This document shows, one piece after another, positions 1 through 6,578 of a DNA stretch of 7,499 nucleotides (within the stretch, counting starts at the first letter, position 1; the number at the start of each line of letters is the position of its first letter). Under the pieces are notes generated by a model that did no database searches, was not told where the DNA came from, and saw nothing but the letters and a program-made list of their open reading frames with translations. Source of the stretch: Caldifarciminota bacterium (GTDB lineage: Bacteria; Hydrothermota; Hydrothermia; S141-80); the NCBI GenBank assembly GCA_015490255.1, contig WFYF01000055.1, positions 1 to 7,499 of the forward strand, read 5' to 3'. A program made the translations under genes and the position numbers.

Positions 1-1
1 C

Positions 2-661
2 CACTTTATGGACCGGGATATTGATGCCCGGATGGCCCGCACCCGGAGCCGGCCGCTGCCTTCTGGAAAAATTCAGCCCAACCGTGTTCTTCTCCTTGGG
101 CTTGGCCATGTTTTTGCCGCCCTTCTTGTGCTTTCCGGTGTGTCGGTTGCGGTGGTTCTGCTCACCGCCCTGACGGTGGTGCTGTATACGCCCCTCTATA
201 CCCTGCACAAGCGAAGAAGCCCTCACAGCGCGGTGTTAGGGAGCCTGATCGGGGCTCTGCCGCCTGCCATCGGCGTGGTGGCCGCCCGGGGGACCTGGAC
301 CATGGAAGCCACCCTTCTTGCGGCCCTGCTGTTTCTCTGGCAGCCGGCCCACTTCTGGGCCCTTGCCCGGATGCGGGAAGGGGACTATCGGACGGCGGCT
401 GTCCCGGTTCTTCCCCTGACCCACGGTGGGGTCTGGACCGACCTGATGATGGCCCTGTATGCGGTTTCTCTCCTCCCCCTTGTGGCCCTTTTTCCTCCGG
501 CCGGAATGATGGCCCCCGGAGAGGGGCTGGTGGTCTGGGTACTCACCGCAGCGCTTGCAGGCCTTTCTCTCGGGGTTCTCGCAGGAAGGGTCCGCCACCG
601 CACCGTGTTCCGGTTTTCCACCCTCTATCTTCTCGGGGTGCTCCTGCCCCTGATGGTGTGA
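2..661 (+). CDS. ctaB: Protoheme IX farnesyltransferase (heme O synthase), 5'-truncated
   Basis: Membrane prenyltransferase of the UbiA superfamily that adds a farnesyl group to heme b to make heme O, the cofactor or heme A precursor of heme-copper terminal oxidases. The reading frame is already open at base 2 and enters directly into the first Asp-rich motif (DRDIDARM, then RTRSRPLPSG), which in complete family members lies roughly 70-80 residues from the N-terminus. The ATG at 8 is therefore an internal Met of the motif and the true start lies upstream of the window. Further family marks, numbered from that Met, are YTPLYTLHKRRSP (60-72), GALPPAIG (82-89), FLWQPAHFWALA (109-120) and the second acidic motif REGDYRTAAVPVLP (123-136). 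Several hydrophobic helices separate them. The C-terminus looks complete and ends at a TGA. The family call is firm. Whether the product is used directly as heme O or converted to heme A cannot be seen here. Confidence 0.93.
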   Translation, partial: HFMDRDIDARMARTRSRPLPSGKIQPNRVLLLGLGHVFAALLVLSGVSVAVVLLTALTVVLYTPLYTLHKRRSPHSAVLGSLIGALPPAIGVVAARGTWTMEATLLAALLFLWQPAHFWALARMREGDYRTAAVPVLPLTHGGVWTDLMMALYAVSLLPLVALFPPAGMMAPGEGLVVWVLTAALAGLSLGVLAGRVRHRTVFRFSTLYLLGVLLPLMV

Positions 662-667
662 CCTGTC

Positions 668-1831
668 TTATTTTTTCCACGTGGCCCGGAAGTGGGCCTG
701 GGCCACTCCTAACAGGGCAAACTCCGCAAGGAGATGGCTTCCCCCGTAACTCATGAAAGGAAGGGGCAGGCCGGCCACGGGAAACACCCGAAGGTTCATG
801 GCCAGGTTGAACCCGGCATGGAGCAGGAAGAAGGCGGCGATCCCCTGAAGCACCAGCGCGTGACGGGGATCCGGCAGGGTGCTTCCCCAGGCGCTCAGGT
901 TCCAGATCAGCACCCCGAAGAGAAGAAACACCAGAATGCTTCCCGCGAATCCCCACTCTTCTGCAAAGGCGGAGAAGATGAAGTCCGTGTGGGCGGCGGG
1001 CAGGAACCGGAGGGCTTTCTGGGTGCCCCGGCCGTAGCCTTTCCCCAGGAGTCCTCCGGAACCCACGGCGATTTCGGCCTGATAGGCCTGCCAGGAAGCC
1101 TGGGGATCGGAGGCCCTGAAGAACCGGATGATGCGTTCCTGCTGATAGGGTTTCAGAGCCCGGTTCCAGACCACGGGAGTGAGCACGCCCCCCAGCACCA
1201 TCACCGAAGCGTAAAAAAGCCAGTAACCCCGGCCCAGGGAGGTGAGGAGAATCACCAGGCTGCCCGCAGCGAGGATCACCCAGAAAAACCAGGGGATCAC
1301 CACCGTGAGCAGCAGGAGAGGCAGACTCGCCACAAGGAGGAGGAAACGGAGGGAAAGGCCGGCGAGATAGACCTGGACCAGCGCCACCAGGCCCATCACT
1401 CCGGCGGTGGCCAGATCTGGCTCCATGGCCACCAGAAGGGCGGGAAGACCGGCAAACACCGCGGCGCGCAGCAGGTTTTCCGCATAGAGGGGCAGGGCCA
1501 TCTGGGGAAGCAGCAGGATGAGGAGGGCCTTCATGCCCTCTGAAGGTTGATAGGAAACCACCCCCAGATCCAGCCACCGGTGCACAGGACCCTGGCCCAC
1601 CGCAAGAACCACCATGAGGAGAATCAAATGGAGGGCATATCCCGCCCACGCCAGCCGGACGAGATTCCGGGGAGAGAAAGATCGGACCGTGGCATACACA
1701 CCCAGCCCCAGAACCGCCCAGACAGCCTGACGCAGGGCCAGGGAGGGGGCGATGGCGTTCAGGGTGAGAAGTCCCAGGCCGGTAAGGGCCAGCGCACAGC
1801 CGAGAAGCAGGGCTTCCTGAAAGCGAAGCAT
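668..1831 (-). CDS. rodA: RodA/FtsW/SpoVE (SEDS) peptidoglycan glycosyltransferase, RodA-like
   Basis: Polytopic inner-membrane polymerase that joins lipid II into glycan strands, normally with a class B PBP in the elongation machinery. The 387-residue length is normal for RodA. Visible motifs in order: RWLDLG (85-90), QPSE..K (95-101), EPDLATA (137-143), KPYQ..RI (227-234), AVGSGGLLGKG (255-265), HTDFIFSAFAEEWGF (281-295; D283 matches the catalytic Asp of SEDS proteins), NLAMNLRVFP (342-351) and GLPLPFMSYGGS (354-365). There are about ten or more hydrophobic segments. The short cytoplasmic tail and the NLRVFP/GLPLPF pattern favour RodA over FtsW, but SpoVE/FtsW-type function is not excluded. 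The ATG lies 23 nt after the gdhA stop and is preceded by GAGGGGG (1842-1848, minus strand), so it is probably co-transcribed with gdhA. No mreBCD or PBP2 gene is present, which is unusual for rodA but common when it is an extra copy. Confidence 0.92.
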   Translation of the reverse strand: MLRFQEALLLGCALALTGLGLLTLNAIAPSLALRQAVWAVLGLGVYATVRSFSPRNLVRLAWAGYALHLILLMVVLAVGQGPVHRWLDLGVVSYQPSEGMKALLILLLPQMALPLYAENLLRAAVFAGLPALLVAMEPDLATAGVMGLVALVQVYLAGLSLRFLLLVASLPLLLLTVVIPWFFWVILAAGSLVILLTSLGRGYWLFYASVMVLGGVLTPVVWNRALKPYQQERIIRFFRASDPQASWQAYQAEIAVGSGGLLGKGYGRGTQKALRFLPAAHTDFIFSAFAEEWGFAGSILVFLLFGVLIWNLSAWGSTLPDPRHALVLQGIAAFFLLHAGFNLAMNLRVFPVAGLPLPFMSYGGSHLLAEFALLGVAQAHFRATWKK

Positions 1832-1854
1832 GGCGCCACCGCCCCCTCAGGTGC

Positions 1855-3102
1855 TCACGGATAGATGCCGCGGATCTTGATGGCCTCCACCACCCGTTCA
1901 ATGGCGAGCACATACGCCGCCAGACGGGGGTGGACGTTCAGGTGCTCCACCTTGTCAAACACCTGATGGAACGCGCGCTCCATCACCTTCCGGAGCTCTT
2001 CCCGGACCCGGGCGTGGTCCCAGAAGAAGGAATAGAGATCCTGCACCCATTCAAAATAGGACACGGTCACACCGCCGGCGTTGGCCAGAATGTCCGGAAG
2101 GACCAGCACGCCCCGTTCGTGAAGGATCCGGTCGGCTTCCGGAGTGGTGGGGCCGTTGGCCGCCTCCACCACCACTTTGGCCTGGATCTTGTCGGCGTTA
2201 TCCTTCGTGATCTGGTTTTCAAGGGCCGCTGGGATCAGGATGTCGCAGTCCACCTCCAGAACATCCGCCGGGCCCACTTTCTCCCCATCTTCATAAGCCA
2301 CCACAGTGCCTTCGTTTTTCTTCACCTCCAGCAGGCGCTGGACATCCAGCCCCTTGGGATTCACCACTCCCCCGCGGGAGTCGCTCACCGCCACGATCCG
2401 GGCTCCCGCGCCGCTGAAAATCCGGGCAGCATATTGCCCTGCATTCCCGAATCCCTGAATGGACACACGTGCCCCCTCTATGGGGAGGTTTTTGCGCTTG
2501 AGGGCCTCCAGGGTGGCATAGAAGGACCCCAGGGCCGTGGCCTCCAGCCGTCCCTTTGAGCCTCCGATTTCCACGGGCTTTCCGGTCACCACCCCGGGCA
2601 CGGAATACCCCTTGTGCATGGAATAGGTGTCCATGATCCAGGCCATCACCTGGGGATTGGTGTTCACATCCGGCGCGGGGATGTCCCGTTCGGGACCGAT
2701 CAGGATGGAGATTTCGGTGGCAAAGCGACGGGTGAGACGTTCCAGCTCCCGCGGGCTCAGCCTGTGAGGGTCCACCCGGACCCCTCCCTTGGCTCCGCCG
2801 TAAGGGATGTTCACCACGGCGGTTTTCCAGGTCATCCACATGGCCAGGGCCCGGACCTCATCCAGGTTCACATCCGGCGCAAACCGGATGCCTCCCTTGG
2901 CCGGTCCCCGGGCGATGTTGTGCTGGACCCGATAGCCCGTGAACACCTCCACCCGGCCGTCGTCCATCTGGACCGGAAAGTGGACGATGAGTTCCCGCTT
3001 GGGGTGGGCAAGGATTTTGCGATACCCTTCGTCCAGCCCCATAAAATCTGCCGCCTCAAAAAACTGTGCCCGCGCCACATCCCAGGGGTTCAGGGTGCTC
3101 AT
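1855..3102 (-). CDS. gdhA: NAD(P)-dependent glutamate dehydrogenase (Glu/Leu/Phe/Val dehydrogenase family)
   Basis: Cytoplasmic, probably hexameric enzyme interconverting glutamate with 2-oxoglutarate plus ammonium. The 415 residues fit the short bacterial/archaeal GDH class. The N-terminal substrate domain carries GPAKGGIRF (66-74, K69), WK at 92-93, NIPYGGAKGGV (98-108, catalytic K105) and APDVNT (143-148, D145). The spacing K69/K93/K105/D145 is identical to K89/K113/K125/D165 of the Clostridium symbiosum enzyme, which supports glutamate-type chemistry. The Rossmann domain has GFGNAG (217-222), followed by VSDSRGG after the second strand. LPDILANAGGVTVSYFEW (335-352) and the C-terminal helix that folds back are intact. 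D241 at the end of the second strand hints at NAD+ preference, but cofactor and physiological direction cannot be settled from sequence. It sits 18 nt downstream of yhaM behind a near-perfect Shine-Dalgarno and ends just before rodA. Leu or Phe dehydrogenase activity is a less likely alternative. Confidence 0.93.
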   Translation of the reverse strand: MSTLNPWDVARAQFFEAADFMGLDEGYRKILAHPKRELIVHFPVQMDDGRVEVFTGYRVQHNIARGPAKGGIRFAPDVNLDEVRALAMWMTWKTAVVNIPYGGAKGGVRVDPHRLSPRELERLTRRFATEISILIGPERDIPAPDVNTNPQVMAWIMDTYSMHKGYSVPGVVTGKPVEIGGSKGRLEATALGSFYATLEALKRKNLPIEGARVSIQGFGNAGQYAARIFSGAGARIVAVSDSRGGVVNPKGLDVQRLLEVKKNEGTVVAYEDGEKVGPADVLEVDCDILIPAALENQITKDNADKIQAKVVVEAANGPTTPEADRILHERGVLVLPDILANAGGVTVSYFEWVQDLYSFFWDHARVREELRKVMERAFHQVFDKVEHLNVHPRLAAYVLAIERVVEAIKIRGIYP

Positions 3103-3107
3103 GACGC

Positions 3108-3114
3108 CCTCCTT
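3108..3114 (-). promoter_or_regulatory. Strong ribosome binding site for gdhA
   Basis: On the minus strand AAGGAGG lies 5 nt before the gdhA ATG (3100-3102), entirely within the 18-nt gap after the yhaM stop. This fixes the gdhA start and suggests efficient re-initiation on a shared yhaM-gdhA message. Confidence 0.85.
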
Positions 3115-3120
3115 GTTTGA

Positions 3121-4068
3121 TCAGTAATCCCGAAAAACCCTTTTCCGCAGGCCCTCCTGCCACACCCACGCCCCCTCTTCTTCACTTTCCCGGGCCTGAC
3201 GGAACATCCAGGCTTTGGCGTCCAGGTTGTCCAGAAAGTGCAGCACCTGGGCTTCGTATGTGTGAGGTTCCACCGGAGATCCCCAGGCTTTTTCTCCGTG
3301 GTGGGCCAGGATCATGTGGAGCAGAGCCAGGCGCAGGTTCTCCGGGAATGCCACGCCGCGCTCCCGCAGTGTGTGGATGGCCCGATTCACGCGTTCATAG
3401 CCCAGGATGATGTGCCCGAGAAGACGTCCGGAATCGGTGTATTCAATGGTGGGAAAGAAGGTGAGTTCGTCTATTTTGCCCAGGTCGTGCAGGATCACGC
3501 CGGTGAGGAGGAGATCCCGATGGACGTCCGGGTGGGTCCGGGCAAAGGCATCGGCGAGGGCCAGAAGGCTCACCACGTGCTCCAGCAGGCCTCCGACATA
3601 AGCGTGGTGATATTTCATGGCCGCCGGAACCTTCCGGAAACGCTCCCAGACCTCATCCTGCTCTTCAAACAGGAACCGGAGCAGGTCCCGGAGGGGAGGC
3701 TCCTGGATGGTGTTCACATAACGGAAGAAGGTCTGCTCCAGTTCCGGGAGGTCTGCCGGCGTGAAGGGAACGAGGTCGGGCAGACGATAGCTTTGCAGGC
3801 GCCGAAAATCCCGCACCTTGATCACCTTGCGATCCGGATGAAACACGCCCCGTATGGTATAAACATTTCCGGGAACAAGCTCCGGCACCCGGTTTGCCAG
3901 TTCTTCAAACACATAGGCATGGATCTGACCGGTGGCATCGGACAGGGTGAGAAACCAGTAAGCCTGCTGCGGCCCCTGGCGGGCCTCCAGCTTCACGAGG
4001 GCAAAATAGGAGTCCACGTCGCGGGGGGATCGGCTTTCCAGGAGTTCCGAGACAAAGAGTTTGCCCAT
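3121..4068 (-). CDS. yhaM: 3'-5' exoribonuclease YhaM family (OB-fold plus HD domain)
   Basis: 315 residues, matching the roughly 310-315 residues of Bacillus-type YhaM, a metal-dependent 3'-5' exonuclease acting on RNA ends. The N-terminal third (about 1-95) reads as an OB-fold nucleic-acid binding domain (SELLESRSPRDVDSYFALVKLE start, then WFLTLSDATGQI and GNVYTIRGVF). The C-terminal two thirds are an HD phosphohydrolase domain: H155 and H164 in HHAYVGGLLEH, the HD pair H194-D195 in ILHDLGK, H219 in LLGHI, H256-H257 in LAHHGEKAWGSPVEP, and the distal D280 in LHFLDNLDA. The GSPVEP...EA..LH..DNLDA segment is typical of YhaM and separates it from other HD proteins. The ATG is the first possible start: an in-frame TGA lies 11 codons upstream with no other start codon between. 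No good Shine-Dalgarno lies at normal distance; GGAAGG is 17 nt upstream inside a hairpin. It is the first gene of yhaM-gdhA-rodA. Substrates in this organism are unknown. Confidence 0.88.
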   Translation of the reverse strand: MGKLFVSELLESRSPRDVDSYFALVKLEARQGPQQAYWFLTLSDATGQIHAYVFEELANRVPELVPGNVYTIRGVFHPDRKVIKVRDFRRLQSYRLPDLVPFTPADLPELEQTFFRYVNTIQEPPLRDLLRFLFEEQDEVWERFRKVPAAMKYHHAYVGGLLEHVVSLLALADAFARTHPDVHRDLLLTGVILHDLGKIDELTFFPTIEYTDSGRLLGHIILGYERVNRAIHTLRERGVAFPENLRLALLHMILAHHGEKAWGSPVEPHTYEAQVLHFLDNLDAKAWMFRQARESEEEGAWVWQEGLRKRVFRDY

Positions 4069-4076
4069 ACAGGTAT

Positions 4077-4105
4077 ATTGTTCAGCCTTCCGGCTGAAGC
4101 ATCAA
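4077..4105 (-). promoter_or_regulatory. Weak candidate promoter for yhaM-gdhA-rodA
   Basis: On the minus strand TTGATG (4100-4105) and AACAAT (4077-4082) are separated by 17 bp; each matches the sigma70 consensus at four of six positions. An overlapping alternative -10 is TATACC (4072-4077). Either would start transcription at or almost at the yhaM ATG (4066-4068), leaving little or no leader. The hairpin at 4081-4098 occupies the spacer. The match is weak and is offered only because this gap must contain the operon's promoter unless transcription comes from elsewhere. Confidence 0.3.
4081..4098 (-). repeat. Perfect 7-bp inverted repeat with GGAA loop upstream of yhaM
   Basis: Read on the minus strand, TTCAGCC - GGAA - GGCTGAA forms a perfect 7-bp stem closed by a GGAA (GNRA-type) tetraloop, ending 12 nt before the yhaM ATG. 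The only purine-rich Shine-Dalgarno-like string near yhaM, GGAAGG, comprises the loop and the first two bases of the 3' arm. It could be an RNA hairpin if transcription starts upstream, or a DNA dyad (operator). It is not followed by a U tract, so it is not an intrinsic terminator in either direction. Confidence 0.5.
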
Positions 4106-4160
4106 GTGCGTTCCGCCGGGACGGGTCTGCAGAATCGTCTGGACCGCCGACGGCGAAGAG

Positions 4161-4172
4161 ATGAAGGTTCAT
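4161..4172. repeat. Small dyad ATGAA-GG-TTCAT over the gatA -35 position
   Basis: Five-base inverted arms (ATGAA 4161-4165, TTCAT 4168-4172) with a 2-bp centre. If transcription of gatA starts at 4196, the dyad covers about -35 to -24, where a repressor or activator could bind. It is short enough to be chance, and no regulator gene lies nearby to support it. Confidence 0.25.
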
Positions 4173-4189
4173 GCGCTGCTGCCTATAAT
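4161..4189 (+). promoter_or_regulatory. gatA promoter with perfect TATAAT, probable leaderless start
   Basis: TATAAT at 4184-4189 matches the sigma70 -10 consensus exactly, and six bases (4190-4195) then separate it from the gatA ATG at 4196. The usual -10 to start distance would put +1 on or next to the A of the ATG, so the message would be leaderless. At 17-bp spacing the -35 position reads ATGAAG (4161-4166), which keeps only the TGA core. No Shine-Dalgarno lies at usable distance: GAGG at 4191-4194 ends one base before the ATG. Confidence 0.65.
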
Positions 4190-4195
4190 TGAGGC

Positions 4196-5635
4196 ATGCT
4201 GCGATTTGCTTCCATTGCGGACCTCCACCGGGCCTATCGGGAAGGGCATCTCACGCCGCTGGAGGTGGTGGAGCACTATGAGCAGGTCATCCAGGAACGG
4301 GACGGCCTGATCAACGCTTTCATCACGCCCACCCTGGAACTCGCCCGGGAACAGGCGGCCGCCCTCTCCGACCCTGAACCCACCTCACCGGTCTGGGGGG
4401 TTCCCCTGGCCATCAAGGACAACATCGCGGTGGAAGACGTGGAGCTCACCTGCGGTTCCCGCATTCTTCTGGGATACCGGGCGCCGTACGACGCCACCGC
4501 AGTGGCCCGTCTTCGTCAGGCGGGCGCTGTGATTCTGGGAAAGGCCAATCTGGACGAATTCGCCATGGGTTCTTCCGGGGAGACCTCTCATTTCGGACCC
4601 ACCCGGAACCCCCTGAATCCCGAATTCGTTCCCGGAGGCTCCTCCTCGGGTTCTGCTGCAGCGGTCGCCGCCGGGGAAGCCCTCGCCGCCCTCGGTTCCG
4701 ACACGGGAGGCTCCATCCGTCAGCCCGCCGCCTTTACGGGTCTGGTGGGCCTCAAGCCCACCTACGGTCGGGTTTCCCGGTTTGGCCTGGTGGCCTTCGC
4801 CTCCAGCCTGGACCAGATCGGTCCCCTCACCCTCACCGTGGACGATGCCCTCCGGATCTATGCTGTGATCGCCGGTGCTGACCCCCGGGACGCCACCACC
4901 CTGGAGGAACCGGTTCCCACCTATTCGGAACTGCTCAAAACCATCCAGGGGCTTCCCATCCGCACCGTCGGCGTGATCCGGGATTTTCTGGAATCGCCCC
5001 GGCTGGATGCACGGATCCGGGAGCGGATGGAGGAGGTCATCCATACGCTGGAACGGGAAGGGTTCCGCATCCGTACGGTGGAACTTCCTTCCCAGCGATA
5101 CGCCATCCCCACCTATTATCTCATCGCCACCAGCGAGGCCTCTTCCAATCTGGCCCGGTACGATGGCACCCGCTATGGTTTCCGGGAGGAGGGGGATGAT
5201 CTTCTTTCCATGTATGCGCGCACCCGGGGCCGGGGATTTGGCCAGGAGGTGAAGCGCCGGATCCTTCTGGGGACCTTTGCCCTGTCCGCAGGATATGCCG
5301 AAGCCTTTTATCTGCGGGCCCTGAAAGTCCGTCGCATGATGCTGGAAGATTTCGCCCGGGCCTTTGAAGCGGTGGACGTCCTTCTTGCGCCCACCACCCC
5401 CTATCTTCCCTTCCGGATCGGTGAGAAGAAAGATCCCCTTGAGCTCTATCTCGCAGACCTTTTCACCGTGGGGGTGAACCTGGCGGGGCTTCCCGCTCTG
5501 GCCCAGCCTGCCGGAAGGGTGGACGGCTGGCCGGTGAGCGTCCAGTGGATCGCCCCCCACGGTGAGGAAGTTCGTCTGTTTCACATGGCCTTTCACCTGG
5601 AACGCCTGTACAAGGAGGGTACCCATGGCCCTTAA
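4196..5635 (+). CDS. gatA: Aspartyl/glutamyl-tRNA(Asn/Gln) amidotransferase subunit A
   Basis: Glutaminase subunit of the GatCAB complex, which releases ammonia from glutamine and feeds it to GatB to amidate Glu-tRNA(Gln) and/or Asp-tRNA(Asn). 479 residues, full family length. The amidase-signature core shows K74 in LAIKDN, S149 in GGSSSGSA and S173 in [10 protein letters not shown]. These spacings equal those of the K79/S154/S178 triad of Staphylococcus aureus Gat[31 protein letters not shown] (181-210) and the C-terminal [13 protein letters not shown] segment are also typical of GatA rather than generic amidases. The start is fixed by an in-frame TGA at 4190-4192, just before the ATG. Neither gatC nor gatB is adjacent, so the partners must be encoded elsewhere. 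It is the first gene of the gatA-ilvE-rpiB-yjbQ cluster; its last 11 bases overlap ilvE. Confidence 0.93.
   Translation: MLRFASIADLHRAYREGHLTPLEVVEHYEQVIQERDGLINAFITPTLELAREQAAALSDPEPTSPVWGVPLAIKDNIAVEDVELTCGSRILLGYRAPYDATAVARLRQAGAVILGKANLDEFAMGSSGETSHFGPTRNPLNPEFVPGGSSSGSAAAVAAGEALAALGSDTGGSIRQPAAFTGLVGLKPTYGRVSRFGLVAFASSLDQIGPLTLTVDDALRIYAVIAGADPRDATTLEEPVPTYSELLKTIQGLPIRTVGVIRDFLESPRLDARIRERMEEVIHTLEREGFRIRTVELPSQRYAIPTYYLIATSEASSNLARYDGTRYGFREEGDDLLSMYARTRGRGFGQEVKRRILLGTFALSAGYAEAFYLRALKVRRMMLEDFARAFEAVDVLLAPTTPYLPFRIGEKKDPLELYLADLFTVGVNLAGLPALAQPAGRVDGWPVSVQWIAPHGEEVRLFHMAFHLERLYKEGTHGP
5612..5618 (+). promoter_or_regulatory. Ribosome binding site for ilvE inside the gatA 3' end
   Basis: AAGGAGG, a near-perfect anti-16S match, lies 6 nt before the ATG at 5625. 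It selects that Met over the upstream in-frame ATG at 5562, which would add 21 unrelated residues read from within gatA. Confidence 0.88.
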
Positions 5636-6578
5636 GGACAACTTGCCCAGGTATGTGTGGATGACGCGGGACGGGAAAGACGGCGATTTTGTTCCCACGG
5701 AACAGGCCACGGTTCACGTGATGACCCATGCCCTTCACTATGCTTCCAGCGTGTTTGAGGGCATCCGGGCCTACAACACCCGGCGGGGGACCGCGGTCTT
5801 CCGCCTGAAGGACCACCTTCGCCGCCTCCTGGATTCGGCCAAGATCTATCGCATGGATGTGCCTTACACCGTGGACGAACTCGCCGAGATCACCCTGGAA
5901 CTCATCCGGAAGAACGGGCACAAAGCCTGCTATATCCGGCCCCTGATCTTCCGGGGCTTCTATGAACTGGGGGTGCTCCCCTTCAACTGTCCGGTGGAGG
6001 TGGCCATCATGACCTGGGAGTGGGGGCGGTATCTGGGGGAGGAAGCCATTGAGAAGGGCGTGGATGTGATGGTGTCTTCCTGGAACCGGATGCGTCCCAA
6101 CACCATGCCCGCCATGGCCAAGGCCACCGCCAACTATGCCAACGGGCAGCTTGTGAAGATGGAGGCCCACCTCTACGGCTTTGCCGAGGGCATCATGCTC
6201 ACCTCCGAGGGGTATGTGGCGGAGGGCTCCGGAGAAAACCTCTTTGTCATCCGGGACGGGGTGATCTATACCCCGCCCCTTTCGCAGTCTATCCTGCCGG
6301 GGATCACCCGGGACTCCGTCGTGAAACTTGCCCGTCACCTGGGATACGAGGTGGTGGAGACCGCGATTCCGCGGGAGATGCTCTATATCGCGGACGAGGT
6401 GTTCTTCACCGGAACGGCAGCGGAAATCACGCCCATCCGCTCCATTGACAAAATTCCCATCGGGAAGGGAGAGCGGGGGCCCATCACCCGCCATCTCCAG
6501 GAAGAGTTTTTCAAGATCGTGAACTGGGAAGTGGAGGTGCCATGGGAGGACTGGCTGACGCCCGTTTACGGGGACTGA
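5625..6578 (+). CDS. ilvE: Branched-chain-amino-acid aminotransferase (class IV, PLP fold type IV)
   Basis: Catalyses the last step of valine, leucine and isoleucine synthesis (and the first step of their breakdown), using glutamate/2-oxoglutarate as amino partner; cytoplasmic. 317 residues from the ATG chosen by the strong ribosome binding site. Family signposts: [16 protein letters not shown] (35-50), R60 in [10 protein letters not shown] (PLP-phosphate contact), YIRPLIFRG (103-111), the Schiff-base lysine K166 in [21 protein letters not shown] (200-209), [11 protein letters not shown] (222-232) and [12 protein letters not shown] (260-271). EGIRAY plus the [12 protein letters not shown] element point to IlvE rather than D-amino-acid aminotransferase or aminodeoxychorismate lyase. 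The start codon lies within gatA (11-bp overlap), implying translational coupling, and the rpiB start lies 37 bp before its end. No other branched-chain pathway gene is in view. Confidence 0.93.
   Translation: MALKDNLPRYVWMTRDGKDGDFVPTEQATVHVMTHALHYASSVFEGIRAYNTRRGTAVFRLKDHLRRLLDSAKIYRMDVPYTVDELAEITLELIRKNGHKACYIRPLIFRGFYELGVLPFNCPVEVAIMTWEWGRYLGEEAIEKGVDVMVSSWNRMRPNTMPAMAKATANYANGQLVKMEAHLYGFAEGIMLTSEGYVAEGSGENLFVIRDGVIYTPPLSQSILPGITRDSVVKLARHLGYEVVETAIPREMLYIADEVFFTGTAAEITPIRSIDKIPIGKGERGPITRHLQEEFFKIVNWEVEVPWEDWLTPVYGD

Noticed and set aside
638..676. Possible intrinsic terminator after ctaB (GGGG...CCCC followed by a T-rich run)
   Set aside because: The stem is only about four pairs and lies well upstream of the T run, with unpaired sequence between.
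681..706. Inverted repeat GTGGCCC / GGGCCAC near the rodA stop
   Set aside because: It lies inside rodA coding sequence, its loop is 12 nt and no U tract follows on either strand; in GC-rich DNA a 7-bp match is easily chance.
734..1543. 269-codon plus-strand open frame antisense to rodA
   Set aside because: The Glu/Gly/His/Gln-rich translation is the mirror of a hydrophobic membrane protein; no family features and no credible ribosome binding site.
543..1913. 456-codon minus-strand open frame overlapping rodA in another frame
   Set aside because: Low-complexity Pro/Gly/Arg/Ser translation typical of a GC-rich shadow frame; the same bases encode a motif-complete RodA.
4126..4155. Palindromes TCTGCAGA (4126-4133) and CGCCG-A-CGGCG (4145-4155) in the divergent region
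   Set aside because: They are short, have no loop room for a hairpin, and sit at no meaningful distance from either predicted promoter; likely chance.
5562..5624. Upstream ATG extension of ilvE by 21 codons
   Set aside because: The added residues are gatA sequence read in another frame and match no aminotransferase N-terminus; AAGGAGG at 5612-5618 points to the ATG at 5625.
4385..5710. 441-codon minus-strand open frame antisense to gatA
   Set aside because: Composition is typical of an antisense shadow, and the opposite strand has full GatA catalytic motifs.
5463..6494. 343-codon minus-strand open frame antisense to ilvE
   Set aside because: Gly/His/Pro-rich shadow translation with no recognisable domain; it spans the gatA-ilvE junction.
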